From: CAZODA01 sp964578485 | Lineage (GTDB): Bacteria > Bacteroidota > Bacteroidia > Bacteroidales > Marinilabiliaceae | Reading direction: 5' to 3' | NCBI GenBank assembly: GCA_964578485.1 | Contig: CAZODA010000003.1 | Span: 1-64,000, forward strand | DNA length: 64,000 nucleotides | Part shown: positions 1 through 11,000 of the stretch, one piece after another | How the letters are laid out: every line of letters starts with the position of its first letter | Numbering within the stretch: the first letter of the stretch is position 1 | The notes under the pieces: model-generated | What the model saw: only the letters and a program-made list of their open reading frames with translations | Told to the model about the DNA's origin: nothing | Databases searched by the model: none | Program-made: the position numbers and the translations under genes

Positions 1-139
1 TTAATTTTATTTGTTTTTTAACGGTATAACTACGTGGTCGTCCGATATTGATGATTATAGGCATATATTATCTACGGGGATCTAATTTGTGTTTTTCGAT
101 GATATAATACCGGGATAAATAATATAATATGCAATTTAA

Positions 140-157
140 GACAGGGCATGCCCTGTC
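140..157. repeat. Perfect 18-bp palindrome, intergenic REP-like element (copy 1)
   Basis: The sequence gacagggcatgccctgtc is a perfect palindrome followed by a TCTAC tail. The 16-bp core and a degenerate tail (TCTAC, then ATC and ATNAT-type triplets) recur in the same orientation at about 26660-26675. Both copies lie in gene-free DNA close to a GCTGTC/GACAGC hairpin. This is the look of a dispersed REP/MITE-like element. No transposase gene is nearby, so mobility is inferred from form only. Confidence 0.6.
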
Positions 158-228
158 TCTACGACATCAACATTATGATCTTTGCAGTCTTTGCTTGAAC
201 CCGTGGATAAATGCTGGTGTAATTAAAA

Positions 229-259
229 AAAGAAGCTGTCCTTTTGAGACAGCTTCTTT
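229..259 (-). terminator. Intrinsic terminator downstream of the PL11 lyase gene
   Basis: A 12-bp perfect inverted repeat (aaagaagctgtc / gacagcttcttt) encloses a 7-nt loop. It is flanked by A-runs on the left and T-runs on the right, so it can act in either direction. It starts about 20 bp past the stop codon of the minus-strand PL11 gene. The core closely matches the hairpin that ends the GH106 operon near 26875. Confidence 0.8.
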
Positions 260-277
260 TTAATAAGAATTGCTATA

Positions 278-2908
278 TCAATTAATGATAATGATTCTTT
301 CTTGTGTAATTTTATTTCCACTCATCATTTTTATAATATAGACTCCATTTTGATATTCTTTTGCATTAATATTTATATTATAAGATCCATTTATAAGGAA
401 ATCATTCTTTAGGACTCTTATGAGTCTTCCATTTACATCAAACAATTCTATAATTGTATTGGCAGGTTCTTCAATATCAAAATTGATAGTTGCAGTATTT
501 CTGACAGGGTTTGGAAACACAGAAATATTTTGCTTTTTCTCACTAAGCTCGTCTGTATCAAATATATTTGAAGGAAACTTTTCAACAGCGGCAACAAGAT
601 ACATCAGGCTGCTTAATGCCCCATCATTAGAATTCACTCCTAATTCGATTTTTTGACCTGCTTTTACTTCTTTTGAAAATAAATCCATATAATATTTTAA
701 GCCTGCATTATTTTCAAGTATAACATTTTCATCTTCATGATTAAAATCTTCGAGCCATTCGGGTTTTTCTGAAATTCTATCATTATGCAAAACATAAATA
801 ATTGCATCACTTTTCACCTCAAAGCTTGTTAGGAGATCTCTGTCAAAAACTCTTCGTGATGCCATGGAAGTAAGTATCCATTCGGCATTATCCAAAAAGT
901 CGGGTAAAGGCTTAATATAAAAACTCATATCGCTAAAAACCGGTGTTGTAGTTAACAAATTTTTATTTATACTCCATGATTCTGCATTGGGTATATCATT
1001 AACTTTCAGATTTTTTATTACTATTCCTGACCCAACATTTTTACCTTCAACAAGTTTTATATCAGGGGTTGGAGGCGGAAAATCCATATCACTTGCCACA
1101 TAAAATCCCGGATGCGGAGGTTGATTATATGAGCTATTTTGCCATGAGATAGCAACTCTATAAACCGGGTCATGCATAAAGGTATATAATTTATGAGTTG
1201 TAGGCATAGTAGTAGTATATACTCTTATTGCTCTATCATCATTTCGCCTCAGTATGACTTCCTCTCGCCAATCGCCAAAAAGGTCGGCAGACAATACCGG
1301 TGTAGATTTTGTTCCATTAATGGAAGAAGCACCATTTGCAGTTAGTAAATTAATAGCTCTATTAAATTTAATATTCCATTTATCAATTCGGTTACTATTA
1401 AGAAGATTTCTGCTTAAGTTGCCATCCCACCAGACAACAAAATTTATTGAATTAGGAACAGAACCTACACGCGTCCCATTAATATCGAATAAGCCCAATC
1501 CTCCTGATGCCCAGAAATGAAATCCGGGTGTTTCAGGATCAATTTCAGCTCCCGCACCCCTGCCAATATCACCTTGCTGTCGGTGATTAAACAACATTTG
1601 CCCATTATCTGCATATCTAAGTGAAACTCCATGTCCTCCACTTTCATGCGGCATAAAAATCAAAGGTCGTGGGTCATCTTTAATCATATAAGTAACATGA
1701 GTGGCATCGCCATGCCCCAAACCACTTGTATGCATTCCTGTTCCATCTCCTGAAATAACTGCAGAGCCTGTTACTATATCGTGCAGGCCATCACCATCGG
1801 CATCGATTACATGAATAGAATGGTTGCCCTGACCGGAATAGGCATTATTACTCATAGGATCCTTTGAATTAAAGGTCCATTTTCTTTTTAATTTTCCGTC
1901 ACGCCAATCCCAAGCCGCCATAGTCAATTTATCATAATAGCCTCTTTGGAAAATAGCAGAAGGCCTTTCCCCGTCTATATAAGCAACGGTAGCATTGAAC
2001 CTATCTACCCGATTTCCATAGCCTTCATTATTCCCCCATGAATTTACAGCCCCTCGCAAAGGCCAATATTCGCTTGTAGCGAGTTCTTCACCGGTTAGTC
2101 CATCAAAAACTGTTATATATTCAGGTCCGCTAAGAATATATCCTGAACTATTACTATAATCATAATCATGAAGTGCACTTGCAGCAATTCCTTTACTTAT
2201 ATAATTCCCTGTTCCATCCTTTGTCCCCGGTCCTGTTTTTACCATAATTTCAGCTCTTCCGTCACCATCGAAGTCATACACTAAAAACTGGGTATAATGT
2301 GCTCCTGCCCTTATATTTTGTCCAAGATCTATACGCCACAGCTGCACACCATCCAGAGTATAGGCATCAAGTAAAACATTATCGGTATGTCCGCTATGAG
2401 AGTTATCTTTTGCATTACTGGGGTCCCATTTAATTACAATTTCATATTCTCCATCTCCTGTAAGGTCACCAACGCTTACATCATTAGGGGTATATACCCC
2501 TCCTCGGACACCGTTCGGAGGTCGATTTAATGGAATATCAAAATATCCTGCATTTGGTCCTTCTGTTTGATTTATTATACGCGCATAACGACTAAAGACC
2601 ATTTCTTTCCCACCAATAACAGCACGAACCTGATACTTTGCATTTAGAGGTGCAACTTCATCGAGATATGAAGTAAGTTCACTAAGAGGTTCTTCATTAA
2701 TTTTCTCTCCATTTCTATAAATATTATATGCAGTAGTATAGGGTTCATGTCCGAGCAAACGCCATTTCAAATAATAACCTTCTCCCTGCCTTATAGCAAC
2801 TAATCCACGATTCAGATACTCCACCGATTTCTGGGAAAATATTTGATTAAAGGGCATTAGTATCATAAAAGCAGCTAATACAAAAACATTTATTTTTTTT
2901 GTTTTCAT
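278..2908 (-). CDS. Rhamnogalacturonan lyase, polysaccharide lyase family 11, with T9SS sorting domain
   Basis: Probably cleaves the alternating rhamnose-galacturonate backbone of RG-I by beta-elimination at the cell surface or outside the cell. The mature N-terminus (VEYLNRGLVA, then an Ig-like linker with YNIYRNG) and repeated D-x-DGDG calcium-type loops (GDLTGDGEYEIVIKWDPSN, YDFDGDGRAEIMVKTGPGT) are typical of the PL11 beta-propeller, covering roughly residues 25-620. An unassigned segment follows (about 640-790). The last 75 or so residues (VFPNPVRN, then LFDVNGR, ending in ITQER) form a type A T9SS C-terminal domain. I place the start at the ATG that gives a clean signal peptide (MKTKKINVFVLAAFMILM); an upstream GTG would add nine residues. 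PL11 enzymes are often near 600 residues, so this one is extended. It lies behind a terminator, so it may be expressed from its own promoter. Confidence 0.9.
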   Translation of the reverse strand: MKTKKINVFVLAAFMILMPFNQIFSQKSVEYLNRGLVAIRQGEGYYLKWRLLGHEPYTTAYNIYRNGEKINEEPLSELTSYLDEVAPLNAKYQVRAVIGGKEMVFSRYARIINQTEGPNAGYFDIPLNRPPNGVRGGVYTPNDVSVGDLTGDGEYEIVIKWDPSNAKDNSHSGHTDNVLLDAYTLDGVQLWRIDLGQNIRAGAHYTQFLVYDFDGDGRAEIMVKTGPGTKDGTGNYISKGIAASALHDYDYSNSSGYILSGPEYITVFDGLTGEELATSEYWPLRGAVNSWGNNEGYGNRVDRFNATVAYIDGERPSAIFQRGYYDKLTMAAWDWRDGKLKRKWTFNSKDPMSNNAYSGQGNHSIHVIDADGDGLHDIVTGSAVISGDGTGMHTSGLGHGDATHVTYMIKDDPRPLIFMPHESGGHGVSLRYADNGQMLFNHRQQGDIGRGAGAEIDPETPGFHFWASGGLGLFDINGTRVGSVPNSINFVVWWDGNLSRNLLNSNRIDKWNIKFNRAINLLTANGASSINGTKSTPVLSADLFGDWREEVILRRNDDRAIRVYTTTMPTTHKLYTFMHDPVYRVAISWQNSSYNQPPHPGFYVASDMDFPPPTPDIKLVEGKNVGSGIVIKNLKVNDIPNAESWSINKNLLTTTPVFSDMSFYIKPLPDFLDNAEWILTSMASRRVFDRDLLTSFEVKSDAIIYVLHNDRISEKPEWLEDFNHEDENVILENNAGLKYYMDLFSKEVKAGQKIELGVNSNDGALSSLMYLVAAVEKFPSNIFDTDELSEKKQNISVFPNPVRNTATINFDIEEPANTIIELFDVNGRLIRVLKNDFLINGSYNININAKEYQNGVYIIKMMSGNKITQERIIIIN

Positions 2909-3021
2909 AATATTAAATTTTACTATACTCTTCACAACAAAAAAATCGTCTTTTTGCTCATTTATTAAATCAAAAAGAAGAAAACGAATTATTCAATTCT
3001 TAAAGTTCTTCATTAAAAGCA

Positions 3022-3048
3022 AGGGGCTGCCAGGTTATGACAGCCCCT
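3022..3048 (-). terminator. Intrinsic terminator closing the FAS1-SusCD operon
   Basis: An 8-bp GC-rich inverted repeat (aggggctg / cagcccct) with an 11-nt loop is followed on the minus strand by TTGCTTTT. It lies about 50 bp past the stop of the T9SS beta-helix protein and upstream of the PL11 gene. It therefore probably separates or attenuates PL11 transcription from the operon. Confidence 0.7.
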
Positions 3049-3097
3049 ACATGCTAAATTTTTAATTTAAGTTGTTTTTTATCTTATCTAAAAATGC

Positions 3098-6076
3098 TTA
3101 TTTAACAATAATTCTGCTAAGTCCGACACCTTCAGAAGAAACAACTTTCACAATAAATACACCTTTAGCATTGATAGTAATTGGCTGTCCTGATCCTGTA
3201 ACTTTTTGTGAAACAACAACAGCACCGCTCATATCAATTACTTCAACAATGAAAGAATCTGCAGCTGCATTCACATAGAAAGTACCATTACTTGGATTCG
3301 GATATACACCAACAACAAGTGTTGCATTTTCCAAACCTGTTTCAATAATACCTTCTTCAACAGAAACCACCTCACCACCGGCAATGGTAACAGTTACGGG
3401 AGTTGCCAATAGTTCAACATCTGTTCCTGTATCATCTTCCATCACTCCAAGGAAGCTAATATTATAAACTCCATCACCATCAAAGAAGTCAAATGCATCA
3501 ACTTCATAGCTGAGTTCTTCACCAGCCATTTCAAATTCTTCATATTGATCTTCCTCCATTGTTTTAATTTGCCAGCCAAGAGCTGTCATATCTTCAGGAA
3601 GCTCTACAGAAAGTGTATAAACACCTCCATCCTCATCAACTTCTACTGCAAACTCTATAACACGGAACAACAAGCTGTTAGCAGTAAAAGTTCCATCACC
3701 GGCTTTTGCTGCAACATAGTAACTTCCAATATTATCGAATTGTACATTAGCACTTGTACCCTCAATAGCCGGATCAAAAGCTTCCCATGGGCCAAATGGT
3801 CCTTGGCTTACTAACCAGCTGAAGTCATTCAGACCTTCAGTATTAATTAAATTAAGGTCACTTGACGGTGTGCCTACGGCTACAAACTGAGTAGTACTTA
3901 AATCAATGGCAAAATCATCGAGGTTACGTGCCATAACATAGGTATAATCAGTGAGTTGATCATACAAGTTTACATGCACATAATTTTCCGGAAGTCTGAT
4001 ACGATTATTTGCTATATAGGTAGCTGCACCGGAGGTATGATCTCCTTCAAATATGAATTGTCCTTTATCACTTAAAGTGAAAAATGAGAATTCAGCTTCA
4101 GGATTGGTTGAAATACGGAAAACTTGAGCAGGATGGAAAATTACTTTTCCTTCGCCTGAGACATGTACTTGCCCACCAACGGTTGGTTCAGTAGCATTAC
4201 CCATCATCAATGAAGGATGTGGATTACTGCCCCATTGATTGAATATAGCTGTACCTGTTCCAGTTACTGTTATTGTAGCAGAGTTTGTATGCAATCTCAA
4301 TAAATCCGCATCTTTAACAAACACTCCAGATTCAACAACAAGCTCACCTTGGAAATTATCAACATTTCCTCTCCATTTTAATGTATCTTCTTCACCTCCT
4401 CTGATGATCAATTTGGCATGAATAGCAGGTTCAAGCACAGTTTCGCCATCTTCATCCATTTTAGCGGCTTTAAAAGGAATAGAAGAACCACCCATTATTG
4501 TATCAACGCCTTGGCTGAATACAGGCCAGTTAGGCGAGTCAACCGGAATTATAATATTATTCCTATGTGGCAGTGCCATTGGATTCCAGTTTGTTGCCTT
4601 GTGATAGTCTTCATCAATAGCTCCTGTCCAGGTAAGGTTCAATGATCCAGCATCCCATGCTTGTTTAACTATACGTATCTCTGAACTGATATCTAAAGTT
4701 CCTTCCATATCAGCTTCAAAGCGGATATAATAATCACCAGCCTCTTCAAAATCAGGCGTATATTCAAAAGCTGTAATTTGTGGATCAAAGGACTGATAAC
4801 CAAGTCCGGGAGTTTGTGACCATTTCCATTCTCCTCCTGAAATTGTGCCTTCTTTTGCAGTTACAGTAATTGGAGCTCCTACTTGTTCACCTCTTATGAA
4901 TTGTGTTCCGGACGGTGTTAATACAAGATTAGGCGAACTTACGATAAAATTCAGAGGATTTGAAACAATAGTTTCCCCAGAAGTAGTCACCTCACAAACA
5001 AGATAAAAGTTTCCTATTTCAGGGAAATTAGGTATTAATACACTTGTTTCATCTGATGAACTCATAACTGTTTCATAAGGACCTTCGGGATTGCTTCCAT
5101 ATTTCCAAACAAAGTTAGTAGCTACTGCAACTGCCTTACTATTTTCAACAGCAACTTCAGGGCCATCTTCTTCCGACATCAAGAATTCGGGTCTTTCAGC
5201 AAGTCTGTCGGTAAAATAAGCTTGTACAGTTGTTTCAGGTTTAGCAACATAATAGGTTTTGTTAATTTCATTATCAAAATAATAATGAATAAAGAAATCA
5301 TCACCTCCTGTTAAATGTCCATTTGCGACACTATTCTTCAAATCAGCATGCTCACGGCTGTCACCATTTATAACCAATTGTCCGTTATCAGTAATAGTTA
5401 ATAAACTCTTCCCTTCAGCAAAACGGATAACTTTATTATGGCCCGTAACATTAACCATTGCATTATCACGGATATACACTTTTCCTCCTTTATTACCATC
5501 TTTATCACCCATTCCAAGATGGTCACGGAACAATCCCTGCGCTGTGCCTTCAAAAATTAAAACAGCATCCTCTACAGAACCATCAAGCATAAAATTCCTA
5601 CGATGATTGAAAGTTCCTGAAGTTACAACCAAAGTTCCACCTAAACCTGTAGGAGAATTATCAGGATTTTCAACATTAAACTCTATATCATCATCCATAG
5701 AGACAACCATAGCTCCTCCATCATAAGGCCCGACTTCAGTGGTACTTATAAGATTTCCCTCATCATCACGTTCCTCAATAATCTCGTGGAAAGGACCTGC
5801 AATCGTCAGTGATTTAACAACTAAATCTTCCTCCCCTGTTACTACAGGATGAATAGGATTCTCAGGATCATCATAATTTCCAACATGGCTCACAACAATT
5901 GCATTTCCTGCCATTCCTGTTGGTGGATCCCAGTTCTGCACATCAGTAGCATCCTCACTCACAGTACCTTTCCAGGTTATTGTTATAGCTTCTTGGGCTT
6001 TCACCATTGCAATGGTAAAAAGCATACATGTTATCAAAGTCATTACTTTGACACTCTTTGAATAAAGATTTTTCAT
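3098..6076 (-). CDS. Large T9SS-exported surface protein with duplicated beta-helix/Ig-like modules
   Basis: No enzymatic function recognised. After a signal peptide (start chosen at MKNLYSKSVKVMTLITCMLF; an ATG eight codons upstream is possible) there are two similar modules. Each opens with a W-x-G-x(n)-NW-x-P motif (ITWKGTVSEDA..QNWDPP near residue 30; LTWTGAIDEDY..TNWNPM near residue 481), followed by beta-rich repeats with stretches such as LVVTSGTF and LVVESGVF that suggest a parallel beta-helix. Ig-like segments follow (FVWKYGSNPEGPYETV; FSWLVSQGPFGPWEAF). An acidic domain (about 815-905) precedes a T9SS sorting domain (VGVYPNPSNGTFYVN to the end). It is the last gene of the FAS1-SusCD operon, 105 bp behind SusD, so a role in holding or presenting the glycan at the surface is possible but inferred. 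Confidence 0.7.
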   Translation of the reverse strand: MKNLYSKSVKVMTLITCMLFTIAMVKAQEAITITWKGTVSEDATDVQNWDPPTGMAGNAIVVSHVGNYDDPENPIHPVVTGEEDLVVKSLTIAGPFHEIIEERDDEGNLISTTEVGPYDGGAMVVSMDDDIEFNVENPDNSPTGLGGTLVVTSGTFNHRRNFMLDGSVEDAVLIFEGTAQGLFRDHLGMGDKDGNKGGKVYIRDNAMVNVTGHNKVIRFAEGKSLLTITDNGQLVINGDSREHADLKNSVANGHLTGGDDFFIHYYFDNEINKTYYVAKPETTVQAYFTDRLAERPEFLMSEEDGPEVAVENSKAVAVATNFVWKYGSNPEGPYETVMSSSDETSVLIPNFPEIGNFYLVCEVTTSGETIVSNPLNFIVSSPNLVLTPSGTQFIRGEQVGAPITVTAKEGTISGGEWKWSQTPGLGYQSFDPQITAFEYTPDFEEAGDYYIRFEADMEGTLDISSEIRIVKQAWDAGSLNLTWTGAIDEDYHKATNWNPMALPHRNNIIIPVDSPNWPVFSQGVDTIMGGSSIPFKAAKMDEDGETVLEPAIHAKLIIRGGEEDTLKWRGNVDNFQGELVVESGVFVKDADLLRLHTNSATITVTGTGTAIFNQWGSNPHPSLMMGNATEPTVGGQVHVSGEGKVIFHPAQVFRISTNPEAEFSFFTLSDKGQFIFEGDHTSGAATYIANNRIRLPENYVHVNLYDQLTDYTYVMARNLDDFAIDLSTTQFVAVGTPSSDLNLINTEGLNDFSWLVSQGPFGPWEAFDPAIEGTSANVQFDNIGSYYVAAKAGDGTFTANSLLFRVIEFAVEVDEDGGVYTLSVELPEDMTALGWQIKTMEEDQYEEFEMAGEELSYEVDAFDFFDGDGVYNISFLGVMEDDTGTDVELLATPVTVTIAGGEVVSVEEGIIETGLENATLVVGVYPNPSNGTFYVNAAADSFIVEVIDMSGAVVVSQKVTGSGQPITINAKGVFIVKVVSSEGVGLSRIIVK

Positions 6077-6205
6077 AACAACGATTTTAAAATTAAACAT
6101 ATTATTAACATTTATATTTTCTTTATTTTCATTTTCAGAGGCCGGTTTTCCCGGAAGGTCGTATCAACAAAATAATTTTAAACAAAGAGTTTCTACTTTT
6201 CAGAT

Positions 6206-8044
6206 TTATTTTCCTAAGGGCAGAAACCAGTTATCACGATTCATTAATCTTTCCCTAACTCTTTCAGCATTTGCCTGATCTCCTGCTTCTTCAAATCTGG
6301 CTGCTACATGATTAGCAAGGTAAGCATTATCTCCTCTACGTATTGCAATACGCACTAAGTCGGCCCATCTTTGTCCTTCAAATGCCAATTCACGTCCGCT
6401 TTCATCCAGTATTTGGTTTTCCAGGGTTAACAACACATCATCATCGGCATCAATAGTAAGGTTGGCCAATCCCACCCTTCCTCGTACACCAATTCCTCTG
6501 TGCCATTCTCCGCGTGCCAGTGGTGGAATTTGTGCTGCTGTTGTTTGTCTGGCATCAAAATTAAAAGGGAAAGAAAAATTGCTCATTCCATATTCATTTC
6601 CATTCTCTTCATGATAAATTATATTTCCATAAGCATCAGTATTATATGCTACATTTCTATGTGTAAAATCATTATCGGGATGATTGTCTGATCCCGGATA
6701 ATTTGCTCTCACACCATTATTTAATAAAGAATAGGCAAGAAAATGCATACCTGCCCTATTTGCAGCTTCACAATATCTTAAATGCAAGCCTCCTGCTCTT
6801 AACAAGAACCATTTTCCCGGTCGTAATGTTGGGTTCAGCATATCATGGTCGGCAATAAACTTTGTAATAACAGCTTGTCCGTTTTCCATATTATATGATC
6901 CTGTATTTTCAAAAACATCTACTATATATCCTCGAAAATCTCCAAGAAACTGATTTGCTTGCCGTTGCATATTCCAATCGTTAATTACTTTTTGCGAAGG
7001 TTTAAGCAAGTAATTTCCATGCTCTTGTGAAAACAAATCAAAGAATGGATTAGGTTTATAATCGCGATGGTAATACATTACCCACAACCATTCACCAAAG
7101 TAGTTTGCATCTCCATAGGTATTAAACATTGTAGGCCAAAAGTTCACAACACTATTTAGGTCTTCATCAAAATACCTCAAATACCCACTGGTAAACCTGC
7201 TGGTACCGGGATTTGCAGGTTGCGCATTATCTCTATATGGCAGTTTATATTGATCATATTCATTATATCCTGCACTACGTTCCATGATATTCTTATAATA
7301 AGATGCTGCTTGTATATAATTTCCATTCCATAAATGCAGGTCTCCAAGTAAGAACTCTTTATCAATAAACATGGTACGGGTATGGAATCCGTCAATAACC
7401 CTGTATAGCGATTCATCTTCATATTGACCTTTAAAAGGAATGTTTTCAACCTCGTTAAGTAATACCTCCATCATTTCTTCTATACCATAGACAGGGAATG
7501 CTCCTTTATTTATCATTTCAAGGTCATTATACCCTTCAACAGGTTCAGTAATATAAGGCACCTTGCCGTAATGAATAACGAGTTGCATATACAACCAACT
7601 TCTAAGAGCAATAACATCAGAAACTCGAGGTTCATAAGCTTCGTTGCTAAACCGTTTATTCTCCAGCATAAGGTTAAAATTCTTAATAACGCTATTACAA
7701 TTATTGATCAGGCTGAAGAAAGGCCCGGCATCTGTCCATGGGTTGTCAGAAGTAAGCTCTTCATGGCTTGCAAGCTCTCTTAAATAATGATCAGCATTAT
7801 AGGTAACATCCATCAGATCAGCCCGTAATTCATTTAAAACAACATATCTTGTTGCCAGGTCGCTTAGCTTTCCATATAGCCCACGAATGGCAGCATCTGC
7901 ATCATGAATATCGCGATAAAATTCTCCTTCTGTCAGCACATCGCGAGGATCTGATTCAAGCACATCTTTACAGCCGGCAAAGCCCATCACCAACACTATT
8001 AAGTATATTACCGACGATTTAAATATGTTAAGCCTCTTCATCAT
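6206..8044 (-). CDS. SusD/RagB-family starch-binding-like outer-membrane lipoprotein (pair with divergent SusC)
   Basis: Surface glycan-binding lipoprotein that caps its SusC partner and delivers oligosaccharides. It begins with a lipoprotein signal peptide ending GFAGC (Cys25). The N-terminal SusD signature is present (LESDPRDVLTEGEFYRDIHDADAAIRGLY), as are the later helical TPR-like region (LRSWLYMQLVIHYGKVPYI) and the C-terminal RagB region (RELAFEGQRWADLVRIAIRRGD). At 612 residues it is a normal to slightly long family member. It follows its SusC by 41 bp in the same operon. Ligand specificity cannot be read from the sequence; the setting beside PL11 and rhamnose genes suggests RG oligosaccharides. 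Confidence 0.92.
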   Translation of the reverse strand: MMKRLNIFKSSVIYLIVLVMGFAGCKDVLESDPRDVLTEGEFYRDIHDADAAIRGLYGKLSDLATRYVVLNELRADLMDVTYNADHYLRELASHEELTSDNPWTDAGPFFSLINNCNSVIKNFNLMLENKRFSNEAYEPRVSDVIALRSWLYMQLVIHYGKVPYITEPVEGYNDLEMINKGAFPVYGIEEMMEVLLNEVENIPFKGQYEDESLYRVIDGFHTRTMFIDKEFLLGDLHLWNGNYIQAASYYKNIMERSAGYNEYDQYKLPYRDNAQPANPGTSRFTSGYLRYFDEDLNSVVNFWPTMFNTYGDANYFGEWLWVMYYHRDYKPNPFFDLFSQEHGNYLLKPSQKVINDWNMQRQANQFLGDFRGYIVDVFENTGSYNMENGQAVITKFIADHDMLNPTLRPGKWFLLRAGGLHLRYCEAANRAGMHFLAYSLLNNGVRANYPGSDNHPDNDFTHRNVAYNTDAYGNIIYHEENGNEYGMSNFSFPFNFDARQTTAAQIPPLARGEWHRGIGVRGRVGLANLTIDADDDVLLTLENQILDESGRELAFEGQRWADLVRIAIRRGDNAYLANHVAARFEEAGDQANAERVRERLMNRDNWFLPLGK

Positions 8045-8085
8045 ACTATTTTTTATTTTTTTATACCTGACATCCTATAATAGAT

Positions 8086-11000
8086 TTACAATCCAATTTT
8101 AATTCCAAGGATAAATGAAGTAGTATGCGGCAGCATACCAAGGTCTATCCCCCTAAGCAGCGGACTGGTTCCTGCACTAAACACAGGATCCGGCCCTTTA
8201 TATTTCGTTATTGTCAGCAGGTTATTTCCTGATGCATAAACCTCAAGACTTCTTATTCCGATTAATTTTGCCGGGACATCATAAGCAAGTGTGATAGAAC
8301 GTAATTTAGCATAAGAACCATCTTCAATCCAACGATCAGAGAATCTGCTATTTCCGTGTAAATCACCATAGGAAGCTCGTGGTATATTTGTATTTTGTCC
8401 TTCATATTGCCAACGATTTAAAACTGCTTTTGTTTGGTTTTCAAATCCGTTCATACTTTCAAGTTGACGTCTCTGATAATTATATATATCTCCTCCCACT
8501 GAAAATGAAAGTGCAGCATTAAGTGATAATCTATTCCATTTTATATTTGTATAAAATTCTCCAAAAAAATCAGGTGTAGGATCACCAATTACCTGCATGT
8601 CCTTTTCATTAATTACCTCATCCTTATTTACATCAACAAAACGTATATCACCACCCCCAAAGGGAACTAAGTCGGTATTAGGCAAAACTGCCATTAAACC
8701 GGCCTCTTCTGCTTCTTGGTTTGTTGCATAAACTCCATTGGTTTTATAACCATAAAAAACACCAAGTGGTTTATTAACTTCGGTAAGTATGTTTGCTCCA
8801 TAGAAAGAAGATATCTTTCTATTTCCACTTATTGCTTTAACATTAGTTTCAAATTTTGATATAATGAGACCTAGATCCCATTTTAAAGGTTTGTTTATTA
8901 TTTGTGCATTAAGTGCAAGGTCTATTCCTTGTGTTGAAAACTCTCCATCATTAACTATACTATATTCAAAGCCACTAAAAACAGATTCAGAGACGAGATC
9001 TATCATATCTTTCGTATTATTCTGATAAATTTCTATTGATCCCGATAATCGTTCACGAAACAGGGCAAAATCGATACCAAGATTAATTTTCGTATTTGTT
9101 TCCCATTTCAGTGTAGGATTATAGATATTACCAAGAATAATTCCCTGATAACTTAACAAGTTTTGAGTTATATAATATCTTCTTGCCGAATGATCACCAA
9201 TATCATCATTCCCTGTAATTCCGTATCCGGCTCTAAGTTTAAGGACATCTAAAAAGTCAGAGTTATTCAAAAAAGGTTCAGAGCTTAACAACCACGCACC
9301 CGACAGAGATGGGAAGAAGCCATAGACCGAACCCATAAAATTAATTCCATCAGCATCCTTTCCAAATCTACTTGATCCATCAAGCGCCATGCTCAGATTT
9401 ACAAAATATCGTTTTTTAAAATCATAATCTCCTGATAAATACCATGTAACATTATTCCATTCACCGGAGAATCCACCTTTTTGTCGTAATACAGGCAAGC
9501 CATGTGAGAGGGTTCTCAAGTTATCATTGGCAGAAGAAAAGCCCCGTCCCCAATCTTCTTCGTTATTATTAAGATTTAATCTTACACCAAGCACTGCATT
9601 TAAGCCATGTGCATATCCAAATCTATTAGAATATAAAGCTTTAAGATCATTATTTAGTGCAAAATGTCTCATAACCCTTGATCCCATTTTATTGGTAATA
9701 GTTCCCAAGGGGGTTTCAATAGGTTCCAGACCATGTGAAGGGATAAAAATAGTTTCTCTATCCTTATCGAACAACAAGCCTATAAGATTACTGACATTAA
9801 TTTTATTGTTAACTTTAAGATTAAAATTAAAGGATCCAAAGAAGCGATAATTTTGGTCACGCAAAGTGTGATTTGAAAGAACAGCCATTGGATTACCAAC
9901 TCCAAGGCCGTCGAAATCTTCCATCAAGGAGCTTTGAAGTCCTGCTTCACTAAAAATATAAGGATGCATAAATGGTGCTTTAATTCTTGCCTGCGTTACA
10001 ACATCATCAGGCGATTCGAATCCTGTAGCTCCAATATCTCTTTCATGATATACAAAACTGATATTAGAATTTAAGGTAAGGCTTTGTGAAAAATTGATAT
10101 CCGAATTAAATCTAAGGTTCATTTTTGAATAATCAGAATTTTCCACCATACCTCCTTGGTGTAGATAGCCAACTCCGAGGGCATAAAGGGCCACGTCGTC
10201 GCCTCCTTTTATTTTTAAGCCAAAATTTGAAGTATAGCTTCTATTAAAGACTTCCTTTTGCCAGTTAGTATTATTATTCATTCTATAATACCCGGTTTGT
10301 GAAGGATTATTGGCAAAATAGGGCATTTCAGCAATTTCTTGAGCATCATATCCTGCCGACAACATCATATCTCCGAGGTAGAATTTGTAGTTATCAGCAT
10401 CCATTAGGGGATAAATTTCAGGTTCGAGGTTTATACCGCCGTGCATTCTAAAATCGATACTTGTAGCTTGTCGGTGTGTCCTTTCGGTTGTTATCAGAAT
10501 AACACCATTAGCAGCTTTTGCTCCATAAATAGCCGCAGCATCCTTTAATACTGTAATATTTTCTATATCATAAATATCAATACCACTAAGTGGATTTACT
10601 CTATATCCCGGAATAAGTGAAGATCCATAACTATTGATATCGTATATCATGCCATCAACAACAACCAAGGGTTGATTTGTAGCATTCAGGGATGAAAAGC
10701 CTCTTATAAACATATCAGAGCCTGCACCTACAATTCCGGAACGTTCTTCTATAAGTAAACCTGATGCAAAATTTCCAAATTCACTATCAGCAGAAGTAGT
10801 TCCTGTTTTATATCTTTCAGAAATTCTATTGGAAGATGACAAAGCTCTGGTAGAATATGCCTCTTTCATAGTGTAATATCCATGATTAACCGGTTGCTGA
10901 AATGATTTCTTTGCTATTTCCTGCAGATATACTTCTACATTTTCTCTTCCTGCAAGTATCACATCAGAAATATGATAACCCAATGATTCTATAGTTATCA

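Noticed and set aside
2909..2935. Upstream GTG start for the PL11 gene
   Set aside because: The ATG at 2908 gives a better signal peptide; similar upstream non-ATG starts were rejected for the short GH78, the GH95 and the 954-residue GH2.
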